A stretch of 64,000 bases of DNA, taken from Winogradskyella helgolandensis. Lineage in GTDB: Bacteria; Bacteroidota; Bacteroidia; Flavobacteriales; Flavobacteriaceae. Below, piece after piece: positions 42,156 through 51,145 of the stretch (its first letter is position 1; each line of letters begins with the position of its first letter). The translations under genes were made by a program, and so were the position numbers. Below the pieces are notes generated by a model, which did not search any database, had not been told where the DNA came from, and saw only the letters and a list, made by a program, of their open reading frames with translations. The stretch is from the NCBI RefSeq assembly GCF_013404085.1, contig NZ_JABFHO010000001.1:2367001-2431000 (forward strand). The letters are read 5' to 3'.

Positions 42156-43010
42156 TTATTGGTCTATTTGAGCAGTGTTCCTAAAGTAGCGTTGTACAAT
42201 ATTCGGATCTGGTAGAAGGGCTTTACAGTTACTTCCTTTGTTATCATAATCAAACAAGCTTAAAACGTATTTAATACTTTCTAATCGTGCGAGTTTTTTG
42301 TCATTAGAGTTTATTACTACCCATGGACTAAAGGAATTATGAGTTCTAGAGAACATTTGGTTTTTATAAGTTGTAAACTCATCCCAAAGTTCTTGACCTT
42401 TTTCATCTACAGGGCTAAATTTCCATTTTTTGAGCGCATTTTTTAAGCGCTTTTCAAAACGACGTTGTTGTTCTTCTTTAGACACAGAAAACCAAAATTT
42501 AATGATAATCGTTTCAGATTCATAAAGCATATGTTCAAATTCTGGTACTTGAATCATGAAGCGTTTATATTGATCTTTAGAACAAAAGCCCATCACAGGT
42601 TCAACAACTGCTCTATTGTACCAACTTCTGTCAAAAAACACGATTTCTCCAGCATTTGGTAATTCCTTGATATATCTATTAAAATACCATTGTTTTTTTT
42701 CTATTTCAGTAGGCTTATTTAAAGCAACAACGCGTCGTGCTCTTGGATTAAGATGCTCTATAAACCGTTTTATAGTTCCACCTTTACCTGAAGCATCTCT
42801 ACCTTCAAAAATTATAGCAATCTTTTTGTTCTCTTTCTGTACCCAATGTTGAAAATCTACAAGTTCTGCTTGTAAGGGAAGTAATTCTTGTTCGTATTCG
42901 TACTTTTCTAGTGCACTTTTAAAAATGGGATTTTCATGTGCATTGTCTTTAACATAATTGATTAAATCGGTTTGTTTTTTAAATGTATTTAGAATCTCCT
43001 TTGTCAGCAT
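42156..43010 (-). CDS. Polyphosphate kinase 2 (first of two)
   Basis: A 284-residue PPK2 protein from ATG 43010. The frame extends 29 codons upstream, but that extension runs through the terminator of the upstream gene and is not translated. It has Walker A FEGRDASGKGGTIKRFIEHL, with Ala to Ser in the P-loop relative to its paralogue, the arginine cluster LNPRARRVVALNKPT, and VFFDRSWYNRAVVEPVMGFC. The two paralogues are diverged enough that distinct substrate preferences (for example AMP versus ADP/GDP) are plausible, as in organisms with several PPK2 classes. Confidence 0.92.
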   Translation of the reverse strand: MLTKEILNTFKKQTDLINYVKDNAHENPIFKSALEKYEYEQELLPLQAELVDFQHWVQKENKKIAIIFEGRDASGKGGTIKRFIEHLNPRARRVVALNKPTEIEKKQWYFNRYIKELPNAGEIVFFDRSWYNRAVVEPVMGFCSKDQYKRFMIQVPEFEHMLYESETIIIKFWFSVSKEEQQRRFEKRLKNALKKWKFSPVDEKGQELWDEFTTYKNQMFSRTHNSFSPWVVINSNDKKLARLESIKYVLSLFDYDNKGSNCKALLPDPNIVQRYFRNTAQIDQ

Positions 43011-43081
43011 ATATTGTCTGTTAGTAGTTTGAAATGAAAGATATAAAGTTTTAAATATAATTATTATGACCAATGTCATGC

Positions 43082-43119
43082 AAAAAAAACCTTCCAATTT
43101 TTAATGGAAGGTTTTTTTT
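43082..43119. terminator. Terminator of the E1 dehydrogenase gene
   Basis: AAAAAAAACCTTCCA (43082-43096) and TGGAAGGTTTTTTTT (43105-43119) pair perfectly over 15 bp with an 8-nt loop. It lies 24 bp beyond the E1 stop on the minus strand. Confidence 0.92.
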
Positions 43120-43142
43120 GTTATTATAATTTTAGTGACTTA

Positions 43143-45554
43143 TTATCTCAGTTTTGGATAATCTGCAGGACTCAACTCATGCATAACCTCATAGATGGCT
43201 TCAAAAATATCCTCCGCAGATGGTTTTGAAAAATAATCACCATCAGTTCCATAAGCTGGTCGGTGTGGTTTTGCAGCCAACGTTTTTGGTGTACTGTCTA
43301 AATACTGAAATGCATCTTGTGTATTTAGAATTTCATTAAGAATATACGCAGATGCTCCTCCTTTAACATCTTCATCAATCACCATAACGCGATTCGTTTT
43401 GGCAATACTTTTTACGATATCATGATTTAAATCAAAAGGCAATAACGATTGTACATCAATAATCTCGGCATCAATACCAACCACTTGTAATTCTTTGGCT
43501 GCTTTTTCTACTAAACGCAATGTTGAACCGTATGATACCAACGTAATATCCTCACCTTCTCTAATCGTTTCTACAACTCCAATTGGTGTTTTAAATTCAC
43601 CTATGTTATTTGGTAATTTTTCTTTTAGTCGGTAACCATTTAAACATTCTACAACTAAAGCAGGTTCATCACTGTCTAATAGTGTATTATAAAAACCAGC
43701 AGCTTTAGTCATGTTTCTTGGTACCAATACATGAATTCCTCTAATTAAATTCAATACACCTCCCATTTGTGAACCAGAATGCCAAATACCTTCTAATCGG
43801 TGACCACGTGTTCTTACAATTAAAGGTGCTTTTTGGCGTCCTTTTGTTCTGTATTGAACCGTAGCTAAATCATCACTCATTATTTGAAGGGCGTACATAA
43901 TGTAATCCAAATATTGAATCTCAGCAATAGGTCTTAAACCTCGCATTGCCATTCCAATACCTTGACCTATAATAGTGGCTTCTCTAATACCTGTATCTGA
44001 AACTCTAAGGGCACCATGTTTTTCTTGAAGCCCTTCTAATCCTTGATTAACATCTCCTATATAGCCAGCATCTTCACCAAAAATTAAAGCTTCGGGATAG
44101 TTAGTGAACAGCGCATCAAAATTTTCGCGTAATACCACTCGTCCATCCACATCTTCCGCATTAGCATCGTAGGTTGGAAGGATTTCTTTTTGATTTAAAG
44201 CACTTTGTTTGGATTCACTATGAAGGTGTGAACTGTATTTTGGTTGAATGGTTTCAATGTAATTTGTAATCCAGTTTTGAAGTGCCATTTTTTCTGAAGA
44301 TGATTCAGAAACCACATAGCGTAATGCTTTTCTTGTGGCAGTAAGTATGTTTCGTCTTAGAGGTTCGTCAAAACCTTCTAATTCGTTTTTTAATTTCGTA
44401 ATAAAAACACCATTAGGACTAGATGTAGCTAATTCCTCTAACAGGTTAAGTGCTACTTTACGTTCTGCTATAATTGGATTTATACATGCTGCCCAAGCAG
44501 CTTTTTTACCTTCTCTAACTTCTTTTTTTATGGTGCGTTCAATTGCTGTTAGTTCTTCGTCTGTAGCAATATTGTTTTCAACTATCCATAGGCGCATTTG
44601 TACATTACAGTCGTACTCTGCTTCCCACTTTAAACGATCTTGATTTTTATAGCGTTCATGAGATCCAGAGGTAGAATGCCCTTGTGGCTGTGTTAATTCT
44701 TGAACATGAATCATTACAGGTACATGTTCATTTCTCGAAATTTTAGCAGCACGTTGGTAAGTATCCATCAATTCAGGGTAATTCCAACCATCCACTCTAA
44801 ATATTTCGTAACCTTTATCGTCTTCGTTACGTTGAAAACCTTTTAATATTTCTGAAATATTTTCTTTTGTCGTTTGATGTCTGGCATGTACGGAGATTCC
44901 ATAATTGTCATCCCAAATACTAATAACCATTGGTACTTGTAAAACACCTGCCGCATTTATGGTTTCAAAAAATAACCCTTCACTTGTACTGGCATTACCA
45001 ATAGTTCCCCAAGCAATTTCATTACCTTCTTTAGAAAATTTAGTGGTATCAATACCATCTACTTCTCTATAAATCTTAGAGGCTTGAGCTAAACCTAAAA
45101 GTCTTGGCATTTGTCCTGCTGTTGGAGAAATATCTGCACTAGAATTTTTTTGTTCCGTAAGGTTTTTCCATTGGCCATTTTCATCTAAACTGTGTGTAGC
45201 AAAATGCCCGCCCATTTGGCGACCAGCAGACATAGGCTCGTCCTTAATATCGGTATTAGCATACAAGCCGGCAAAAAATTGCTCAATTGTAAGTTCGCCA
45301 ATAGCCATCATAAAAGTTTGATCCCTATAATAACCAGACCTAAAATCACCATCGTTAAAAGCTTTTGCCCAGGCGATTTGCGGAATTTCTTTTCCATCAC
45401 CAAAAATACCAAACTTAGCTTTTCCTGTTAAAACTTCCCTACGACCAAGTAAGCTACATTCACGACTAGTTACAGCTAGTTTGTAGTCGTTTAAAACTTC
45501 TGTTTTAAAATCTTCAAATGTAATCTCTGTTTTGGTGTTAGGAATCGTCTTCAT
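43143..45554 (-). CDS. Fused 2-oxoacid dehydrogenase E1 (alpha + beta subunits)
   Basis: An 803-residue fusion of the E1-alpha and E1-beta subunits of a branched-chain or related 2-oxoacid dehydrogenase, which uses thiamine diphosphate to decarboxylate a 2-oxoacid and pass the acyl group to lipoamide. The alpha half (about 1-420) has EIAWGTIGNASTSEGLFFET (the GDG-like cofactor loop, here GTIGNAS), and MVISIWDDNYGISVHARHQT. The beta half (about 470-803) has ALIFGEDAGYIGDVNQGLEG and GIREATIIGQGIGMAMRGLR. This fusion is typical of Bacteroidota. It is monocistronic with its own promoter and terminator. Confidence 0.93.
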   Translation of the reverse strand: MKTIPNTKTEITFEDFKTEVLNDYKLAVTSRECSLLGRREVLTGKAKFGIFGDGKEIPQIAWAKAFNDGDFRSGYYRDQTFMMAIGELTIEQFFAGLYANTDIKDEPMSAGRQMGGHFATHSLDENGQWKNLTEQKNSSADISPTAGQMPRLLGLAQASKIYREVDGIDTTKFSKEGNEIAWGTIGNASTSEGLFFETINAAGVLQVPMVISIWDDNYGISVHARHQTTKENISEILKGFQRNEDDKGYEIFRVDGWNYPELMDTYQRAAKISRNEHVPVMIHVQELTQPQGHSTSGSHERYKNQDRLKWEAEYDCNVQMRLWIVENNIATDEELTAIERTIKKEVREGKKAAWAACINPIIAERKVALNLLEELATSSPNGVFITKLKNELEGFDEPLRRNILTATRKALRYVVSESSSEKMALQNWITNYIETIQPKYSSHLHSESKQSALNQKEILPTYDANAEDVDGRVVLRENFDALFTNYPEALIFGEDAGYIGDVNQGLEGLQEKHGALRVSDTGIREATIIGQGIGMAMRGLRPIAEIQYLDYIMYALQIMSDDLATVQYRTKGRQKAPLIVRTRGHRLEGIWHSGSQMGGVLNLIRGIHVLVPRNMTKAAGFYNTLLDSDEPALVVECLNGYRLKEKLPNNIGEFKTPIGVVETIREGEDITLVSYGSTLRLVEKAAKELQVVGIDAEIIDVQSLLPFDLNHDIVKSIAKTNRVMVIDEDVKGGASAYILNEILNTQDAFQYLDSTPKTLAAKPHRPAYGTDGDYFSKPSAEDIFEAIYEVMHELSPADYPKLR

Positions 45555-45575
45555 AAAAGCACTTTTTAGGTCTTG

Positions 45576-45606
45576 CGAAAGTACAAAAAAATAAAATTTA
45601 ATGCAA
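45576..45606 (-). promoter_or_regulatory. Promoter of the E1 dehydrogenase gene (TTG-N20-TACTTTCG)
   Basis: On the minus strand TTG (45606-45604), 20 bases, then TACTTTCG (45583-45576) matches the -33/-7 consensus at seven of eight -7 positions, 21 bp before the ATG. Confidence 0.6.
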
Positions 45607-45708
45607 GGTCAAGTCACGTTATAGTATTGTGATATTCTCAGTAAAATAAATAATTTACTAAGAATACTTTAGAAAAATCGATTTTTTTAACTTTTCAATA
45701 AGAATTTG

Positions 45709-48555
45709 TTAATACCATTTTCGTCTAAATAGACCCAGTAGTACTTGTGGGTCTACTGTGAACATAAAGCGAATACGTTGATCGTAGTTTGGTTGACCAA
45801 CCTCCCAGCCAAGATTAGAATAAATAGGGAAGTAGATTTCAAAATAATCTTCAACAAGGTTTAATCGGACACCAGAATCGTACACAAATTTTGGATTTGT
45901 AAACTTACTTTTTACCAATCCAACATCAGTGTAAGCTTGAATATATCGCCAAATAGATGTGCTAAAATTAGCAGTCGTCATCCATTGGTTTGCAAATGGA
46001 GTGGCTAACTTCGATTTAAACCCTCCTTCTGCAATTATTATTTGTTGACTAAATAACCCAGAAGCTTCCGATCGACCTAAATAATTGAAATCAAATAAGT
46101 AATCTGTTGGTCGGTCTAAAGCAAAGCTGAAATAATTAGAACTAAGGTCAGAACGGTTATCTAAGAATACACCAGCAAAAAACCTAAAGTTAATATTTCG
46201 GTTGCTATGAGTGAGTTTTCTAAATTCGTAATTAAATGAAATTTTACTGAATTTATTGGCTACCTGAATATCAGTATAAAATTTTGAATAATTAATAACT
46301 CCTGGGTTATAATGTGTATATCTTAAATTAAAGACTCCGTAATCGGGTTCTTCTTCGTCTAAAGGAACTGTAGCGTCCTCACCAATTTCTCTAGAAATAC
46401 TAACATATCTAGCTAAAATTTGATCTGTTTGAGGGGATCTAAAATTGGAATCATCCCTAAAGCTAAAACTAAGTGAAGGTCTAATGGTTGTAAAAAAGGC
46501 ATCATTAGCAAAGGATTGGTAGCCTGCGTTAATGCCATACGTAATATCATAAAGATTATTGTTTTCAATATTATGTGTGTAATATATAGACGTAGAACCT
46601 GTTAGTGATCTAGATTTAGTAGCGTACTGAGGAGAAAAACGATAGTTTAAACGCTTTCTTAAAAGTGTTTTGTTATAAACCTTGGTGCCTAATGTTAAAC
46701 CATCATAGATATTATTAAACTCTACCAGCGGCATAAAGAAAATCTGATTGTAATTTGGGTCTTCAATATCTTTAAATAATTTTAATTGTAACGGTTTGTT
46801 ATTAAGGAAAGAACCTTCTGCAGCCTTATAATTATCGCGCTGATTGTATTCAGGGATAACATTATTATAATCTAAAACAAAGGTGTCTGTACTATCTTTT
46901 GGTAACGTTATGGTTTCTGTACCTTGTATATTTTCTACCCATAATTTTCCAATAATCGAATCATTTTTCAATTTAAAAAGCGAAATAGGCATGGTATTAT
47001 CTCGCTTATTTTTTATGGTTAGCTTTAAGGAATCTTTTAAGGTTTCAATCGATGAGATTTTAAAATCTATCTTTTTTCGAGTGTCTAAATAATCTGTAAA
47101 AAACCAACGAATATCTTTTGAAGTTTTAGAACTAATAAAGGTTTCAAAATCATCTAGCGAGACTGATTTTAACTGATTAGCTTGTAAAAACTCTGTGATG
47201 TTATCTGTTAGACTTATATCATCCGTAAACTGATCTAAATAATTAAGACCTAAACCCGCTTTGTATTTGCCAGCGATGTTAGCATTAAATTTGGTTAAGG
47301 AATCTTTGGATGTGGTTAAAGGTTGATCTCTGTTTTTTCTAGCAATTTCCATAGAATACAGATAGTACTGAAAATTAAATTTTAAATCTGCAGCGTGAAA
47401 AGATCGAATACCCCAAACATCTGCTAAGGTCCCTAAAAGTTTCATGTCTGGATAATTTTCTTCAACGTAGTTAATTAAATAATACACTTGAAGCCCTTCA
47501 CTTAACCAATGTTCTTTCCTTGGGTTAAGTAATAAAATGTTATCGAGATATTTTTTTAATGCCGTTTTAAGAAGTTTTAATTCATATTGAAAGTCTTCCT
47601 GAAAAGGACGGAAAAATGGCGGTAATTGATTAAGACCATAAAGCGGATCTTTTTGGTAATCAAGAGAGGTTACTAATAATTGTTTGTGCGGATAATTGCC
47701 AAGATGTTTTGTTAGATATCTTGTAATCTTATCCGTAATTAATGCTTTAGAAGGTCCAGGAAGTCCTTTTTCTTGGATATCAGAAACTATTATAAAGTCG
47801 TCGGTCTGTACAAAATTATATAAAGGGAATTTATTCAACGAGAGAAACGTATCTATACGGTTGTTTCCACTCAAAATAGTGGTTTGCGTATTGTTTTCTG
47901 TATTTATCGTTGCTGAATTAAAATTGAGTTCAGACGTTACTTTATAGTTTCTTGGATGTGTAACACTAAGGGTTACATCGGATTTAGGAATAAATAAATC
48001 ATCCAAGTTTTTGTTGCTATAATAGTGCCATTTTCCGTTGTAAACAGCTGGAGTAATATACCAATATTTCAGGTTGAAATCATTAGTTTTAGAAACGCCA
48101 TAATCGGTAAAATCAGCGTTTGGTATTAATAATTTATAGTTAAGGTTTAAAGTGTAAGATGCACCAGCTTGTAACGGTTTTTTTAAATCCACTTTTATAA
48201 CATCAGGATGTGCTTCTAAGCGGTCGAAATTTAAAGTAGTAGCATTCTCATTTTTAATCGAAGTCACCTTAGTAAATCCACGTTCTTCGTCTTTTGCTAA
48301 ATGGAATTTAGTACTGAATTCTTCTTCAAAACGTTTGGCTAATGGAGTCGATTTTGTAGAATAACTATGGTTCCAATCATTAAGGTAAATCGTACTGAGT
48401 ACATCATTTGTTTCATTTTTATAAACAATGGTTTGCTCAATAGTAATAGTTTTGGTTTCTACATGAACATCTGCAGTAATAGTCATAGTGTTTTGAGCTA
48501 CAAGAGTGTAGCTAAAAATCATAAAAAGGACGGTTATAATAAGGTGCTTGTTCAA
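45709..48555 (-). CDS. M1-like peptidase domain without catalytic motif, fused to an outer-membrane barrel
   Basis: A 948-residue exported protein. The start is TTG at 48555, directly after the TAG of the preceding gene; it alone gives the signal peptide MNKHLIITVLFMIFSYTLVA. Residues 22-500 resemble M1 aminopeptidases: an N-terminal beta domain and the late WLSEGLQVYYLINYVEENYP segment corresponding to the zinc-glutamate helix. However the HExxH motif is absent, so peptide hydrolysis is unlikely. Residues about 580-948 are repeated beta strands ending GLFRRKWY, as in an outer-membrane barrel. Homologues are often called metalloproteases. Adjacent start and stop imply coupled translation with the secreted nuclease-like gene. 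Confidence 0.8.
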   Translation of the reverse strand: MNKHLIITVLFMIFSYTLVAQNTMTITADVHVETKTITIEQTIVYKNETNDVLSTIYLNDWNHSYSTKSTPLAKRFEEEFSTKFHLAKDEERGFTKVTSIKNENATTLNFDRLEAHPDVIKVDLKKPLQAGASYTLNLNYKLLIPNADFTDYGVSKTNDFNLKYWYITPAVYNGKWHYYSNKNLDDLFIPKSDVTLSVTHPRNYKVTSELNFNSATINTENNTQTTILSGNNRIDTFLSLNKFPLYNFVQTDDFIIVSDIQEKGLPGPSKALITDKITRYLTKHLGNYPHKQLLVTSLDYQKDPLYGLNQLPPFFRPFQEDFQYELKLLKTALKKYLDNILLLNPRKEHWLSEGLQVYYLINYVEENYPDMKLLGTLADVWGIRSFHAADLKFNFQYYLYSMEIARKNRDQPLTTSKDSLTKFNANIAGKYKAGLGLNYLDQFTDDISLTDNITEFLQANQLKSVSLDDFETFISSKTSKDIRWFFTDYLDTRKKIDFKISSIETLKDSLKLTIKNKRDNTMPISLFKLKNDSIIGKLWVENIQGTETITLPKDSTDTFVLDYNNVIPEYNQRDNYKAAEGSFLNNKPLQLKLFKDIEDPNYNQIFFMPLVEFNNIYDGLTLGTKVYNKTLLRKRLNYRFSPQYATKSRSLTGSTSIYYTHNIENNNLYDITYGINAGYQSFANDAFFTTIRPSLSFSFRDDSNFRSPQTDQILARYVSISREIGEDATVPLDEEEPDYGVFNLRYTHYNPGVINYSKFYTDIQVANKFSKISFNYEFRKLTHSNRNINFRFFAGVFLDNRSDLSSNYFSFALDRPTDYLFDFNYLGRSEASGLFSQQIIIAEGGFKSKLATPFANQWMTTANFSTSIWRYIQAYTDVGLVKSKFTNPKFVYDSGVRLNLVEDYFEIYFPIYSNLGWEVGQPNYDQRIRFMFTVDPQVLLGLFRRKWY

Positions 48556-49827
48556 CTAGAGAATTATAAACTTTAAAGGGTTAGTATAACGGCGAGATGT
48601 GGTTAAATAGTATAAACCATCGTGTAAATCAGAAACATCAATATGTTGTTTTGTATCAGAATTCAATTGAAATGATTTTACTTGTTGCCCTAAACTATTA
48701 GAGATAATTAATGTTTCATTATATAAGTCAATGTTATTAATCGTAACAAACAGTTTTTGGTTTATAAGTGTCGCATCTAAACTAAAGCCAGTTGCTAATT
48801 GAAATTGATCCACATTCAAAAACGTAGCATCCGTTTCTAATGATAACGTTACAGGAAGATGGTCACTAAAATTATGTAAATGGTCTCTTAAGGTATACGA
48901 AAATTTAGACCCTGTGGTTTCACATTCCGAAGAATTAATAGATTGATTCCAGCAAGATACTAAACCATTATTACCATAGGCTTCGTAAGAATCTGGCACA
49001 TAAGTTAGGCCAGCTTCACTTAGCATATTTTCAGAGGTTAACATAAAATCAAAACGATCGTCAAATCCTCCTGTGGTGCCTCCCATGCCTGTTTGTGTAC
49101 GTGTAGATTGTGTAAATACATCAGCATAACTAGCGTTGTTGTGCCAACTACCAACGCGATTTGCTGGATCTATAAATGTAATAGCATTGCTGTCACTTAT
49201 TAAGGTTTGAAAAGCATCTTCACTAGACGTATATACATTAAAATCGCCTCCTAGTAAAACATTAGCGTCTGTGGGCAAGGTGTTGAGATACGTTTCTAAA
49301 TCTAAAACCATTTCATAACGCTTTTGTGAGTTTGCAGTGCCACTAGAGGCTTTTAAATGACAAACAATGACATATATATCTATTGGGCTAATGATTTGGT
49401 CAATAGTTTTTAGTTGAAGGCGGTACACATTAAAATCCCTTAAATAAGTAGGGACAATTATCTCTTCTTCCAAGCTAAACTTTGCGCTATTGTAATATAA
49501 TAGGTTTTGTAAATCATTTTGATCACCATAAGTATCATCTGACGTATTAGAAACATAAGTCGCCATTTCAAAATTTGAATTAATAGCAGATTTTGTTGTA
49601 TTTAAGACATCGTTAGCTCCTGTGCTATTGTTAAGCTCACATACTAAAAACAAATCGGGTTCATAATCAGAAAGGATATAAGACAAGTCTGTTAATCGAT
49701 TAGGAACTGCATCTTCTAAAGGATAATTTAATAAATTATAAAACATCACTTTAACCGTTTCTTGTGCAGAAATAGAGGTTAAAGTGAATAAAGCAATTAT
49801 AAAAAAACCTAAGTTTTTCTTTTTCAT
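48556..49827 (-). CDS. Secreted endonuclease/exonuclease/phosphatase-family protein with T9SS-type C-terminus
   Basis: A 423-residue protein started at ATG 49827, with signal peptide MKKKNLGFFIIALFTLTSIS. The EEP domain (about 22-325) has VKVMFYNLLNYP, FLVCELNN with the metal-binding Glu, VNVLLGGDFNVYTSS-like LLGGDFNVYT, and HNFSDHLPVTL with the catalytic Asp-His. The last 75 residues form a type A T9SS sorting domain in outline (LIISNSLGQQVKSFQL, DLHDGLYYLTTS). It is probably exported and cell-surface attached, acting on extracellular nucleic acid or phosphoesters. The next gene starts on the base after its stop. Confidence 0.87.
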   Translation of the reverse strand: MKKKNLGFFIIALFTLTSISAQETVKVMFYNLLNYPLEDAVPNRLTDLSYILSDYEPDLFLVCELNNSTGANDVLNTTKSAINSNFEMATYVSNTSDDTYGDQNDLQNLLYYNSAKFSLEEEIIVPTYLRDFNVYRLQLKTIDQIISPIDIYVIVCHLKASSGTANSQKRYEMVLDLETYLNTLPTDANVLLGGDFNVYTSSEDAFQTLISDSNAITFIDPANRVGSWHNNASYADVFTQSTRTQTGMGGTTGGFDDRFDFMLTSENMLSEAGLTYVPDSYEAYGNNGLVSCWNQSINSSECETTGSKFSYTLRDHLHNFSDHLPVTLSLETDATFLNVDQFQLATGFSLDATLINQKLFVTINNIDLYNETLIISNSLGQQVKSFQLNSDTKQHIDVSDLHDGLYYLTTSRRYTNPLKFIIL

Positions 49828-49952
49828 GTGGTTGTTCCTATTGTTTTTAATTGACACTCGCAGTTCACTTTATATCTTTTACTTATATAATAAAAAATAA
49901 TAGCACGTGCCATAGCGTTGAAGGATTCTTCAGAAAAAAAAACATGGTTTTC

Positions 49953-50639
49953 TTAGAAGTTTGGACTAAGATCATACTCTTTGTAGAAATCATCAAGAAT
50001 ATAAATAACTTCATCAGGAGTATCTACAAGATGAATTAAGTCTAAATCTTTTTCGCTAATGTTTCCTGCATCTAGCAATGTAGTTTTTACCCAATCCATA
50101 AGGCCTCCCCAAAATTCTGTTCCCACTAAAATAATAGGAAATGATTCTATTTTGTGCGTTTGTATTAAGGTAATCGCTTCAAATAATTCATCTAAAGTTC
50201 CAAAACCGCCAGGCATAACAACGAAACCTTGAGAGTATTTTACAAACATTACTTTTCTTACAAAGAAATAATCAAAATCTAAGCTTTTATCACTATCAAT
50301 ATAAGGGTTGTCGTGTTGCTCAAAAGGTAATTCGATATTAAGACCAACAGAGGTTCCACCTGCAATGTGTGCTCCTTTATTACCAGCTTCCATAATACCT
50401 GGTCCTCCACCTGTAATAACTCCATAACCGTGATCTACTATTTTCGTAGCGACTTCTTCTGCTAATTTGTAAAATTTGTGAGTAGGTTTAGTACGTGCAG
50501 ATCCAAAAATAGAAACACAAGGTCCTATTTTACTTAATTTCTCATAACCATTAACAAATTCTCCCATGATTTTAAAAATCGCCCAAGAGTCATTAGTCTT
50601 TATTTCATTCCAGCGTTTACTATTACTTTCGTTTCGCAT
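49953..50639 (-). CDS. LOG family protein (TIGR00730; phosphoribohydrolase)
   Basis: A 228-residue Rossmann-fold protein of the TIGR00730/LOG family with the two diagnostic motifs GGGPGIMEA (residues 77-85) and PGGFGTLDE (143-151). Family members cleave nucleoside 5'-monophosphates, including cytokinin ribosides, to base and ribose 5-phosphate. In bacteria outside plant associations the role is nucleotide turnover. The N-terminal extension of about 35 residues before the core is common in Bacteroidota. Monocistronic. Confidence 0.93.
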   Translation of the reverse strand: MRNESNSKRWNEIKTNDSWAIFKIMGEFVNGYEKLSKIGPCVSIFGSARTKPTHKFYKLAEEVATKIVDHGYGVITGGGPGIMEAGNKGAHIAGGTSVGLNIELPFEQHDNPYIDSDKSLDFDYFFVRKVMFVKYSQGFVVMPGGFGTLDELFEAITLIQTHKIESFPIILVGTEFWGGLMDWVKTTLLDAGNISEKDLDLIHLVDTPDEVIYILDDFYKEYDLSPNF

Positions 50640-50751
50640 ATGTTCAATATAATTTATTATAACAATATAAAAGCCATATTTATATATGGCTCTGTCTAAA
50701 TATTAAGACCTTCAAAGTTAAGTTAAAATGATTGAAATTGGTAGGTAATCA

Positions 50752-50790
50752 CAAAAAAAATAAGCGTTTCCAAATAAGTGGATACGCTTA
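50752..50790 (-). terminator. Terminator after the 55-residue membrane protein gene
   Basis: Read leftwards, TAAGCGTATCCA and TGGAAACGCTTA pair over 12 bp with one mismatch and a 6-nt loop, followed by eight T residues. Confidence 0.88.
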
Positions 50791-50811
50791 TGAATTTGAT
50801 GTATTTAGAAT

Positions 50812-50997
<186 letters not shown>

Positions 50998-51145
50998 TTA
51001 GTATAGACTAAGTTATAAAATAAATAGATGGCTTTATAATGTCTAAATCAATTGAGTTAACATTAGTACCGAATAGGTTCGTATTAGGGTGGCAGTCCTT
51101 ATTCTTCAGTTATCAGTCTTAATTTTACAACAAGCAACCAACACC

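Noticed and set aside
43011..43097. 29-codon N-terminal extension of the first PPK2
   Set aside because: Runs through the terminator of the E1 gene and has no family similarity.
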